This document shows, piece after piece, positions 18,829 to 26,401 of a stretch of 64,000 nt of DNA. The translations under genes and the position numbers were made by a program. The stretch is from the NCBI GenBank assembly GCA_020636275.1, contig JACJYD010000001.1, forward strand, positions 1,750,001 through 1,814,000, in the 5' to 3' direction. Below the pieces are notes generated by a model that was not told where the DNA came from, did not search any database, and was given only the letters and a program-made list of their open reading frames with translations. Every line of letters begins with the position of its first letter. Positions within the stretch are counted from its first letter, which is position 1. Source of the DNA: Lewinellaceae bacterium. Lineage in GTDB: Bacteria > Bacteroidota > Bacteroidia > Chitinophagales > Saprospiraceae.

Positions 18829-20094
18829 TTACACCATCAACCGGATGGGGTCTTCCAAAATAGCTCTCATCGTTTCGAGGAAACGGGCGCCGGTAGCGCC
18901 ATCCACCACCCGGTGATCGCAGGAAAGGGTCATTTTCATGCGCTGGCCCACGACGATCTCGCCGTTTTTGACCACGGGTTTTTCCACGATCGTTCCCACG
19001 GCCAGGATACAGGCATCCGGTGGGTTGATGATAGCGGTGAATTCTTCGATACCGAACATGCCCAGGTTGGAGATGGTGAAGGTATTGCCCTGCATCTCTT
19101 CCGGTTGCAACTTCCGGTTTTTGGCTTTTTCGGCGAAGGTCTTGACCTCTTCATTGACCTGAGAGAGGGTTTTCATATCGGCATGGCGGATCACGGGAAC
19201 GAGGAGTCCGTCTTCCACGGCGACGGCTACGCCGATGTGGATATCGCGGTTATAGCGGATGCGGTCTTCCAGCCAGGAGGCATTCACGGCGGGATGTTGG
19301 CGAAGGCTGGCAGCAGCGGCTTTGAGGACCAGGTCGTTGAACGAGATCTTCACCGGAGCCACTTCGTTGATCTGTTTGCGGATCGCGATGGCCTTTTCCA
19401 TATCCACTTCAATAGTGAGGTAGAAGTGGGGCGCGGAGAATTTGCTTTGGGCGAGCCGGCGGGCGATGGTCTTCCGCATTTGGGAGACGGGTTTGTCTTC
19501 GAAATTGCTGCCCGGAGCTGCCGGCGCGAATGGGATAACCGAATGTTCGGCGGCCGGTTCGATTGCCGGAGACGCTTGGGTTGCCGGGGCGCCTGAACCG
19601 AGATAGGCTTCTACATCGCGTTTCACGATGCGGCCATGATCACCGCTTCCTTTTACCTGGCGCAGATCTACTCCCGATTCCTGGGCGATGCTGCGGGCCA
19701 GGGGAGAAGCTTTAACCCGTTCGGTGGTGTCCGGCTCCGGCTGAGCGGGCGCTGACATAACGGGTGTGGGTTCGGTAGGCTGAGGCACGGCAGGCTCTTC
19801 CGTCTTCGCAGCGCCGTTCGAATCGCCACCGGCAGCCAGGGCAGCCTTCCAATCCTCGCCTTCTTTGCCGATCACGGCGATCACGCCATTGATGGGCACG
19901 GGACCCTCCTTGATAGCGATGTGTAAAATGACGCCTTCCACGAAGCTGTCGAGTTCCATGGTCGCCTTGTCGGTTTCCACCTCGGCGATCGTCTCGCCGA
20001 TCTTGACCTTATCGCCTTCATTCTTCAACCAACCGACGATATTGCCCTCTTCCATCGTATCGCTCATGCGAGGCATGCGAATAATCTCTGCCAT
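18829..20094 (-). CDS. Pyruvate dehydrogenase complex E2 (dihydrolipoyl acetyltransferase)
   Basis: 421 residues; transfers the acetyl group from lipoate to CoA. Domains: one lipoyl domain (1-80, with lipoyl Lys about 43 in ETDKATME), a Pro/Ala/Glu-rich linker, the peripheral-subunit-binding domain (about 130-170; ASPLARSIAQESGVDLRQVKG), a second linker, and the catalytic acyltransferase domain to the end, with DHRVVDG (His about 394, Asp about 398). RMPRMSDTMEEG at the start is typical of pyruvate-type E2. E1 and E3 are not adjacent. Divergent from recR. Confidence 0.95.
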   Translation of the reverse strand: MAEIIRMPRMSDTMEEGNIVGWLKNEGDKVKIGETIAEVETDKATMELDSFVEGVILHIAIKEGPVPINGVIAVIGKEGEDWKAALAAGGDSNGAAKTEEPAVPQPTEPTPVMSAPAQPEPDTTERVKASPLARSIAQESGVDLRQVKGSGDHGRIVKRDVEAYLGSGAPATQASPAIEPAAEHSVIPFAPAAPGSNFEDKPVSQMRKTIARRLAQSKFSAPHFYLTIEVDMEKAIAIRKQINEVAPVKISFNDLVLKAAAASLRQHPAVNASWLEDRIRYNRDIHIGVAVAVEDGLLVPVIRHADMKTLSQVNEEVKTFAEKAKNRKLQPEEMQGNTFTISNLGMFGIEEFTAIINPPDACILAVGTIVEKPVVKNGEIVVGQRMKMTLSCDHRVVDGATGARFLETMRAILEDPIRLMV

Positions 20095-20166
20095 GTTTCG
20101 TTTTCTTTATCTTTCGAAAATAATGGGTGCCGGCTGCTTTTCAGCGCCGCCGGGTGAATTAAGCGG

Positions 20167-20197
20167 CAAAATTAATGTATTATCAACACTGACCAAT
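20167..20197 (-). promoter_or_regulatory. Promoter of the E2 gene
   Basis: On the minus strand TTG (20194-20196) is followed after 19 bases by TAATTTTG (20167-20174), a full consensus pair. The leader would be about 65-70 bases. The element faces away from the recR promoter. Confidence 0.7.
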
Positions 20198-20240
20198 CAT
20201 ATTGGTTTATTTTTTCTGTCGCAGAAGCAATGGGAATCCT

Positions 20241-20248
20241 TAATTTTG
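20241..20248 (+). promoter_or_regulatory. TAnnTTTG promoter element of recR, predicted leaderless
   Basis: TAATTTTG matches exactly and ends 4 bases before the recR ATG; the -33 element is weak. Confidence 0.6.
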
Positions 20249-20252
20249 CCCT

Positions 20253-20861
20253 ATGAATTATTCGTCGAAATTGATTGAAGAAGCGGTTCAGGCCTTTGCT
20301 ACCCTCCCGAGCATTGGCAAAAAGACCGCCCTGCGCCTGGTATTGCACCTGGTGAAAATGGAACCCGAGCTGACGGAGCGGCTGGGAGAGGCCTTGCTCA
20401 GCATGCGCCGGAACATCCAATTCTGCCAGGATTGCCATCACTTGTCCGACGGGCCCAAGTGCCAGATCTGCGCCGATGCCCGCCGCGACCGGTCGCTGGT
20501 TTGTGTGGTAGAAGGCATTCGCGATGTGATGGCCATTGAGGAAACCGGGCAATACCGGGGGCTGTATCACGTTTTGGGAGGGGTGATCTCTCCGCTGGAA
20601 GGCGTAGGGCCCGATAGCCTGAATATCGATTCATTGGTGCAGCGGGTGGAAGCCGGCGATGTGAAAGAATTGATCATGGCGGTGAGCCCGACCATCGAAG
20701 GGGAGACGACCATTTTTTATCTTTCGAAACAACTCGGCCGGTATCCGGTCCGGATCAGCACAATAGCGCGCGGGGTATCTTTCGGTGGAGAATTGGAATA
20801 CGCCGATGAACTGACCCTGGCCCGCTCGATCACGGCGCGTATCCCTTATAAACATGAATGA
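20253..20861 (+). CDS. recR: Recombination mediator protein RecR
   Basis: 202 residues; works with RecO and RecF to load RecA on gapped DNA. Seen: N-terminal helix-hairpin-helix (LPSIGKKTALRLVLHL), a C4 zinc finger CQDCHHLSDGPKCQIC (58-73), the TOPRIM domain (VCVVEGIRDVMAIEETG to ELIMAVSPTIEGETT), and the C-terminal Walker-B-like region with RGVSFGGELEYADELTL. The length is normal and the start fits the family. The stop overlaps the start of the next glycosyltransferase by 8 bases, so the two are translationally coupled. Confidence 0.97.
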   Translation: MNYSSKLIEEAVQAFATLPSIGKKTALRLVLHLVKMEPELTERLGEALLSMRRNIQFCQDCHHLSDGPKCQICADARRDRSLVCVVEGIRDVMAIEETGQYRGLYHVLGGVISPLEGVGPDSLNIDSLVQRVEAGDVKELIMAVSPTIEGETTIFYLSKQLGRYPVRISTIARGVSFGGELEYADELTLARSITARIPYKHE

Positions 20862-22830
20862 ACCCCCCGGCATCCGGCTTTCGGTCGTCATTGTCAATTT
20901 CAACGTCAAGTACTTCCTTGAGCAAGCGCTGCTCTCGGTGCGGCGCGCCTCTGCCGACCTGCCCGTGGAGATCTTCGTGGTCGACAACAACTCGGTCGAC
21001 GACTCGGTGGCCATGGTGCGGAAGAAATTCCCGGAGGTTCACCTGATCGTCAATACCGAAAACCTCGGCTTTTCCAAGGCTAATAACCAGGCGATCGAAC
21101 AAGCCGGGGGCGAATATGTCCTTTTGCTCAATCCGGATACCGTGGTCGAAGAGGACACCTTTGAAAAGTGTCTCGCCTTCATGGATGCGCACCCCGAAGC
21201 CGGCAGCCTGGGCGTCAAGATGATCGACGGAGCCGGTATTTTCCTGCCGGAGTCCAAGCGGGGATTTCCCTCGCCCTTCGTGGCTTTTGCCAAGGCATTC
21301 GGCCTGTCCCGGATCTTTCCCCGCTCGCGTTTGTTCAACCACTACCACCTCGGCTACCTCGACCGCGATCAGACCCACGAGGTGGAGGTGCTCTCCGGTG
21401 CTTTCATGCTCCTCAGGAAGGCTGTATTAGACCAGGTGGGGCTCCTGGACGAGACTTTTTTCATGTATGGGGAAGATATAGACCTTTCGTACCGGATCGT
21501 CCAGGCGGGCTTTAAAAACTATTATTTTGCCGATACTACCATCATCCATTACAAAGGGGAAAGCACCAAAAAAGGCAGCCTGAACTATGTGCGGACCTTT
21601 TACCAGGCGATGATGATCTTCGCCCGCAAACACTTCTCCGGAGAAAAGATGCACCTGTTCATTTTCATGATCCAGATGGCGATCTATTTCCGGGCCTTCC
21701 TCACGTTGTTTCACGCCTGGACGAAAAAACTGGCCCTGCCCTTGCTCGACACGGGGCTCATGGTGGGTGGACTTTTATTCATAAAAAATTTCTGGGCGAC
21801 CCAATATTTCAAGGATCCCGATTATTTTCAGCCCGCATTTTACTATTTCAATACACCGCTTTACGTGGCCGTATGGCTCGGCGCCTTGTATTTCAGCGGA
21901 TCGTACGACCCGCCCCTTCGCCTTCGCCGGCTGGTGCGAGGCCTGTTGTGGGGCACCTTGTTCCTGGCGGCCGTTTACGGTTTTCTGCCTCTCGATTTTC
22001 GCCCCTCCAGGGCCATCATCCTGATGGGCGCCTTGTGGGCGATCCTCTCGACGGTGGGGTTGCGCTTTATCATCCATTTTATTCGCTTCCGCAATCTCGA
22101 CCTCGGCCGCGAGCGGGAGCACAACCTCGTCATTGTGGGGCACAAAGAGGAGAGCGACCGGGTGCGCTACCTCCTGCACCAGGTTCAGGTGCGAAAGAAC
22201 ATAATCGGAGTCGTGGCCCCCTTCGACACGGACGACCTGGAAACATACCTGAGCACCATTTCACGGCTCGACGAAGTGGTCTACATTTACAAAGTCGACG
22301 AGGTCATTTTTTGCAGCCGGGATATCAGCTCGCAAGACATCATGCGTTGGATGACCCGCCTGGGGCCCCATCTGGAATACAAGATCGTGCCCGACGAAAG
22401 CATGAGCATTATCGGGAGCAGTTCGAAAAATGCCCAGGGCGAGGTCTACACCTTCGATATCCAATTCAATATCGCCACAGCGATGGCCCGGCGCAACAAA
22501 CGCATGTTGGACCTCCTTTTGACCCTGGTTATTCTGGTTGCCTCGCCGGTCCTGGTCTGGTTTTTGGAGAAAAAACAGGGACTGTGGCGCAATTGCTTCC
22601 ACGTGTTATCCGGAAAACGCTCCTGGGTAGGCTATGCATCGGTGGAGGAGGGGACGAACGCCTTGCCTCCTTTGAAGAAAGGGATCCTGAGTCCCATCAG
22701 CGGCCTGCGCTATCCCATCCACGACGGTCCCACCATCCAGCGCCTGAATTTTTTCTATGCCAAGGATTACCGACCCTTTGACGATCTGGATATCGTTTGG
22801 AGAGGGGTGAAGGGAGTTGGAGGGGAATGA
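20854..22830 (+). CDS. GT2 glycosyltransferase fused to a polyprenyl-glycosylphosphotransferase-like membrane region
   Basis: 658 residues. Residues about 1-260 are a family 2 (rhamnosyl-type) transferase: VVIVNFNVKYFLEQAL, VVDNNSVDD, the LLLNPDTVVEE metal site and DETFFMYGEDIDLSYRI. From about 265 the protein resembles polyprenyl glycosylphosphotransferases: several membrane helices (PLYVAVWLGALYFSGSYDPP), a Rossmann-like nucleotide-sugar domain (about 425-530) and another helix pair. It then jumps to a short tail (GKRSWVGY, LPPLKKGIL). The catalytic block with KFRSM is missing, so this half is probably structural or regulatory. Role: cell-surface polysaccharide synthesis. Confidence 0.88.
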   Translation: MNEPPGIRLSVVIVNFNVKYFLEQALLSVRRASADLPVEIFVVDNNSVDDSVAMVRKKFPEVHLIVNTENLGFSKANNQAIEQAGGEYVLLLNPDTVVEEDTFEKCLAFMDAHPEAGSLGVKMIDGAGIFLPESKRGFPSPFVAFAKAFGLSRIFPRSRLFNHYHLGYLDRDQTHEVEVLSGAFMLLRKAVLDQVGLLDETFFMYGEDIDLSYRIVQAGFKNYYFADTTIIHYKGESTKKGSLNYVRTFYQAMMIFARKHFSGEKMHLFIFMIQMAIYFRAFLTLFHAWTKKLALPLLDTGLMVGGLLFIKNFWATQYFKDPDYFQPAFYYFNTPLYVAVWLGALYFSGSYDPPLRLRRLVRGLLWGTLFLAAVYGFLPLDFRPSRAIILMGALWAILSTVGLRFIIHFIRFRNLDLGREREHNLVIVGHKEESDRVRYLLHQVQVRKNIIGVVAPFDTDDLETYLSTISRLDEVVYIYKVDEVIFCSRDISSQDIMRWMTRLGPHLEYKIVPDESMSIIGSSSKNAQGEVYTFDIQFNIATAMARRNKRMLDLLLTLVILVASPVLVWFLEKKQGLWRNCFHVLSGKRSWVGYASVEEGTNALPPLKKGILSPISGLRYPIHDGPTIQRLNFFYAKDYRPFDDLDIVWRGVKGVGGE

Positions 22831-22930
22831 GCCCAATTCAGTGTGGTAAACATTTGGTTCATCAACCCCTACCAATGGGCAGGGTTCGTCCTGATAGAGT
22901 AGCATGGTAGGAAAGGATGCTGTATCTTGC

Positions 22931-23000
22931 ACCAATCACCAATCACCAATCACCAATCACCAATCACCAATCACCAATCACCAATCACTAATCACCAATA
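22931..23000 (+). repeat. Heptanucleotide tandem repeat, 10 units of ACCAATC
   Basis: Ten 7-base units: eight exact ACCAATC, then ACTAATC and ACCAATA. The array ends 4 bases before the start codon of the amidohydrolase gene. A -7-like TATCTTG lies just before it at about 22923-22929, so the array would be the 5' leader. Unit number is likely variable by slippage. Confidence 0.9.
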
Positions 23001-23004
23001 TCTG

Positions 23005-24219
23005 ATGTCCCTGACCCCTGCCTACATTTCCGGCCTAGCCAAAAAGATCCATCCGGAAACCGTCGCTATCCGCCGGCACCTGCACCAGCATCCGGAGTTG
23101 TCGTTCCAGGAAGAGCAGACGGCAGCTTATGTGGCGTCGCGATTGGAGGCATTGGGTATTTCCCATAAAAAAAACGTGGCTGGACATGGAGTCATCGGCT
23201 GGATAAAGGGGCGAAACCCCGAAAAGCGCCTGATCGCCCTGCGGGCCGATATGGATGCGCTGCCGATCATGGAGGAAAATGAGGCGCCGTACTGTTCGCA
23301 GCGCCCCGGCGTCATGCACGCCTGCGGGCACGATGTGCATACGGCATCGCTCCTGGGTACGGCACAGATCCTTCAGGAGACCCGTTCGGAATGGGAAGGC
23401 ACCGTGCAATTGATCTTCCAGCCCGGTGAAGAACTGCTGCCCGGCGGCGCTTCGCTGATGATCGCGGAAGGCGTGCTGGATAACCCCCGCCCGGAGCTGA
23501 TCCTGGGTCAGCACGTGCATCCCTCGTTAGAAGCGGGACGTATCGGCTTGCGCCCGGGCATGTTCATGGCCTCTTCCGACGAAATTTACCTCACCATAAC
23601 CGGGAAAGGAGGGCATGGCGCCACCCCCCACGAATGTGTCGACCCCATTCTGATCGCCTCCCATATAGTGGTGGCCCTCCAACAGATCGTCAGCCGCCGG
23701 GCGGATCCCACCACTCCAAGTGTATTAACCCTGGGCAAGATCGAATCGAGCGGTGGGGCGACCAACGTCATTCCCAACCAGGTTTCGATCATGGGAACCT
23801 TTCGGACGATGGACGAGGCGTGGCGCCAGAAAGCTCACCAATTGATCAGTACAATGGCCACAAAAATGGCCGAGGGGATGGGCGGGAAATGCCAGGTCCG
23901 CATCGTGAACGGCTACCCCTTTCTGGTCAATGAAGAGAACCTGACCGAAATGGTCCGCACCTTTGCCCGCGAATACCTGGGCGAAGAGGGGCAGGTCGTC
24001 GAACTCCCGATGCGAATGTCGGCCGAGGACTTTGCCTATTACTCGCAGATCATGCCCGCCTGTTTCTACCGCCTGGGCACCGGCAATCCGGCCAGGGGCA
24101 TCACGGCCCCTGTGCATACCCCCACATTCGACATCGACGAGGCGGCACTGGAGACGGGCCCCGGCCTTATGGCCTGGTTGGCGATCCGCCTTTTAAAAAA
24201 TGAGTTTGGCCGGCACTAG
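23005..24219 (+). CDS. M20 family amidohydrolase (N-acyl-amino-acid/hippurate hydrolase type)
   Basis: 404 residues; a zinc-dependent amidase removing acyl groups from N-acyl amino acids or similar. Motifs: ADMDALPIMEE, HACGHDVHTAS (metal His and Asp), FQPGEELLPGGA (catalytic Glu pair) and the dimerisation domain (about 185-300). SAEDFAYYSQ near 350 is typical for the subfamily. The start at 23005 is chosen because the frame upstream is only the heptamer array, which would add a meaningless repeating leader. The last eight codons form the left arm of the terminator. Confidence 0.92.
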   Translation: MSLTPAYISGLAKKIHPETVAIRRHLHQHPELSFQEEQTAAYVASRLEALGISHKKNVAGHGVIGWIKGRNPEKRLIALRADMDALPIMEENEAPYCSQRPGVMHACGHDVHTASLLGTAQILQETRSEWEGTVQLIFQPGEELLPGGASLMIAEGVLDNPRPELILGQHVHPSLEAGRIGLRPGMFMASSDEIYLTITGKGGHGATPHECVDPILIASHIVVALQQIVSRRADPTTPSVLTLGKIESSGGATNVIPNQVSIMGTFRTMDEAWRQKAHQLISTMATKMAEGMGGKCQVRIVNGYPFLVNEENLTEMVRTFAREYLGEEGQVVELPMRMSAEDFAYYSQIMPACFYRLGTGNPARGITAPVHTPTFDIDEAALETGPGLMAWLAIRLLKNEFGRH

Positions 24220-24240
24220 ACCGGCCAAACTCATTTTTAT
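24196..24240. terminator. Terminator overlapping the amidohydrolase stop codon
   Basis: An 18-bp perfect stem (24196-24213 with 24221-24238), 7-base loop holding the TAG stop (24217-24219), then a T-run. The left arm is coding sequence. Confidence 0.9.
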
Positions 24241-24274
24241 GATTAATTTTACGCCTCAAAATCCATTTCAAATT

Positions 24275-25546
24275 ATGGCGAAAGTATTGATCGTAGACGA
24301 TGAAAGCAGTATTCGCCGGGCATTCCGGGAGATCCTGGAGTTTCAGGAGTACAAGGTCGAAGAAGCAGGCGATGGGGTCGATGCCCTGGTGAAGGCCAAA
24401 CAGTGGAAGCCGGACGTCGTGATCATGGACATCAAAATGCCGAAGATGGACGGCATGGAGGCCCTGGAGAAATTGCAGGAAAAATTTCCGGACCTGCCGG
24501 TGATCATGATCTCCGGCCATGCCAATATCGATACGGCCGTGGAGGCGGTTAAAAAAGGCGCCTTTGATTTCATTGCCAAGCCCCCGGACCTCAACCGGGT
24601 GCTCATCACCGTGCGCAACGCGCTCGACCGGTCCAACCTGGTGATCGAGACCAAAACCCTTCAAAAGAAAGTATCCAAAAGCAAAGTACAGCAGATCATC
24701 GGGGAGTCGGAGCCCATCCGCCAGATCCGGGAGATCATTGAAACCGCCGGGCCGTCCGAAGCCCGGGTTTTGATCACCGGAAGCAACGGCTCGGGGAAGG
24801 AGCTGGTGGCCCGCTGGCTGCACGAATACAGCCGCCGTGTGGAAGGCCCCATCGTGGAGGTCAACTGCGCCGCCATTCACGCCAACCTGATCGAAAGTGA
24901 ATTGTTCGGGCATGAAAAAGGCTCTTTTACCGGAGCCGACCGCCAGCATTTCGGCAAGTTCGAACAGGCCAACGGCGGCACCCTTTTCCTCGACGAGATC
25001 GGCGACATGAGCCTGGATGCCCAGGCCAAGGTGCTCCGGGCCCTCGAAACCCGGCGCATCACCCGGGTGGGGGGAAACAAGGACATCGAAGTGGATGTAC
25101 GCGTGGTCGCAGCTACCAACAAAGACCTTCGCGCCGAGATCAACAAGGGTAATTTCCGGGAAGACCTCTTCCACCGCTTGTGTGTGGTGCCTATCCACGT
25201 TCCATCCCTCAACGACCGGCGGGAAGACATCCCCCTGCTCGTCGAGTTCTTTATCGAACAGATCTCGGACGAGCAAGGTATTCCGGCCAAGACCGTCGCG
25301 CCGGAAGCGATGAAAGCCCTGCAGGAGATCAACTGGACCGGAAATATCCGGGAGTTGCGCAACGTGGTGGAACGGCTCATGATCTTCAGCGGCAGCACCA
25401 TTACCCTGCGGGAGATCCAATTATACGTCATCCCCTCCGCTGCGTCCGGCTCACAACCGCTGGCTCAATTGTTCCGGCAATACGACAATCTGGAGGACCT
25501 CCAGGCGTTTATTGCCAGGGAGTTCAAGGACTTTAAAAACAAATAA
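24275..25546 (+). CDS. Sigma-54-type response regulator (NtrC family) without DNA-binding domain
   Basis: 423 residues. A receiver domain (1-120) has the phospho-acceptor Asp in VVIMDIKMPK and the conserved Lys in FIAKPPD. The AAA+ domain (about 140-375) has Walker A variant GSNGSGKE, the sigma-54 contact loop as GSFTGA (usual GAFTGA), Walker B GGTLFLDEIGDM and VRVVAATNKD. Relatives then carry a Fis-like helix-turn-helix; here the protein stops at EFKDFKNK, where that domain should begin. I infer an activator that works without specific DNA contact, or loss of function. No sensor kinase is adjacent. Confidence 0.9.
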   Translation: MAKVLIVDDESSIRRAFREILEFQEYKVEEAGDGVDALVKAKQWKPDVVIMDIKMPKMDGMEALEKLQEKFPDLPVIMISGHANIDTAVEAVKKGAFDFIAKPPDLNRVLITVRNALDRSNLVIETKTLQKKVSKSKVQQIIGESEPIRQIREIIETAGPSEARVLITGSNGSGKELVARWLHEYSRRVEGPIVEVNCAAIHANLIESELFGHEKGSFTGADRQHFGKFEQANGGTLFLDEIGDMSLDAQAKVLRALETRRITRVGGNKDIEVDVRVVAATNKDLRAEINKGNFREDLFHRLCVVPIHVPSLNDRREDIPLLVEFFIEQISDEQGIPAKTVAPEAMKALQEINWTGNIRELRNVVERLMIFSGSTITLREIQLYVIPSAASGSQPLAQLFRQYDNLEDLQAFIAREFKDFKNK

Positions 25547-25669
25547 TTCCTTGAACCGCCGGGTATCCGCCGGTGTTTAATTATTCCGGCCATTTTTAAA
25601 TTGCATGGGGGAGAACTGCAGCCAATTGCCGCAGTTCTGCTCATCCTTCTAAATACAACACGTGTTCCC

Positions 25670-26401
25670 ATGTCTGAACCCCTTAACGACAAAGCGATAA
25701 AACCGAAATACCAACGCAGGAAATGGAGCAGCATAAAAGGCGAGAACTCCTGGACTATGTTCAAGGTCATTTCCGAATTCGTTGATGGTTTTGAAGTGCT
25801 CAATCAGGTAGGTCCCTGTGTGTCGGTCTTCGGATCGGCCCGTACCAAACCCCACGATAAATACTATAAGTTGGCTGTCGACATAGCCCGCAGGCTGACC
25901 GAAGAGGGCTTCGGGGTCATTACCGGCGGCGGCCCGGGCATCATGGAAGCCGGCAACAAGGGAGCTGCCTTGTACGGCGGATTATCCGTTGGGCTCAATA
26001 TCAACCTGCCGCACGAGCAGAGTTCCAATCAATACATAGATCCCGACAAAAACGTCAACCACCGCTATTTCTTTATCCGGAAAGTGCTGTTCGTCAAATA
26101 TGCCCAGGCTTTTGTCGCGCTTCCGGGCGGCTTCGGCACTATGGACGAATTGTTCGAAGTGCTCACCCTTATTCAGACCAGCAAGATCTCCCCGGTTCCT
26201 GTGATACTGGTGGGCAGCGAGTTCTGGAGCGGACTGAAAGAGTGGATCCGCTCTGTCATGTATGAACGTTTCGGCAACATCAACGAGGGCGACCTGGACC
26301 TTATGCCCATCGTCGACGACGAAGAAGACGTCATTCGCATCATCACCGAGTTTTACTCCGGGGAGCGGGGGGAGCGATTGAAGCCGAATTACGAGCTTTA
26401 A
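25670..26401 (+). CDS. LOG family protein (TIGR00730, cytokinin-riboside-phosphate phosphoribohydrolase type)
   Basis: 243 residues, lysine decarboxylase-like Rossmann fold. The family hydrolyses nucleoside 5'-monophosphates; the plant members make cytokinin and bacterial substrates are broader. Motifs: GGGPGIMEAGNKGA and PGGFGTMDELFEVL, both complete, plus SVFGSARTKP near the N-terminus. The first 40 residues are a charged extension seen in the larger LOG subgroup. The start at 25670 is chosen; the open frame upstream is hydrophobic and unlike the family. Its stop interlocks (TTAA) with the convergent porin stop. Confidence 0.92.
   Translation: MSEPLNDKAIKPKYQRRKWSSIKGENSWTMFKVISEFVDGFEVLNQVGPCVSVFGSARTKPHDKYYKLAVDIARRLTEEGFGVITGGGPGIMEAGNKGAALYGGLSVGLNINLPHEQSSNQYIDPDKNVNHRYFFIRKVLFVKYAQAFVALPGGFGTMDELFEVLTLIQTSKISPVPVILVGSEFWSGLKEWIRSVMYERFGNINEGDLDLMPIVDDEEDVIRIITEFYSGERGERLKPNYEL

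Noticed and set aside
22927..23004. Leader peptide made of heptamer repeats fused to the amidohydrolase
   Set aside because: It is a product of the 7-base array falling in frame and matches nothing in the family; the internal ATG fits the family start.
24167..25431. Two long minus-strand frames opposite the NtrC-like gene
   Set aside because: Shadow frames: the plus-strand gene has all REC and AAA+ motifs; the minus frames have none.
25562..25585. Terminator with direct CCGCCGG copies behind the NtrC-like gene
   Set aside because: The copies are direct, not inverted, so no stable stem forms.
25547..25669. Missing HTH of the NtrC-like protein hidden by frameshift
   Set aside because: Neither alternative frame encodes a helix-turn-helix pattern before stops; a real truncation is more likely.
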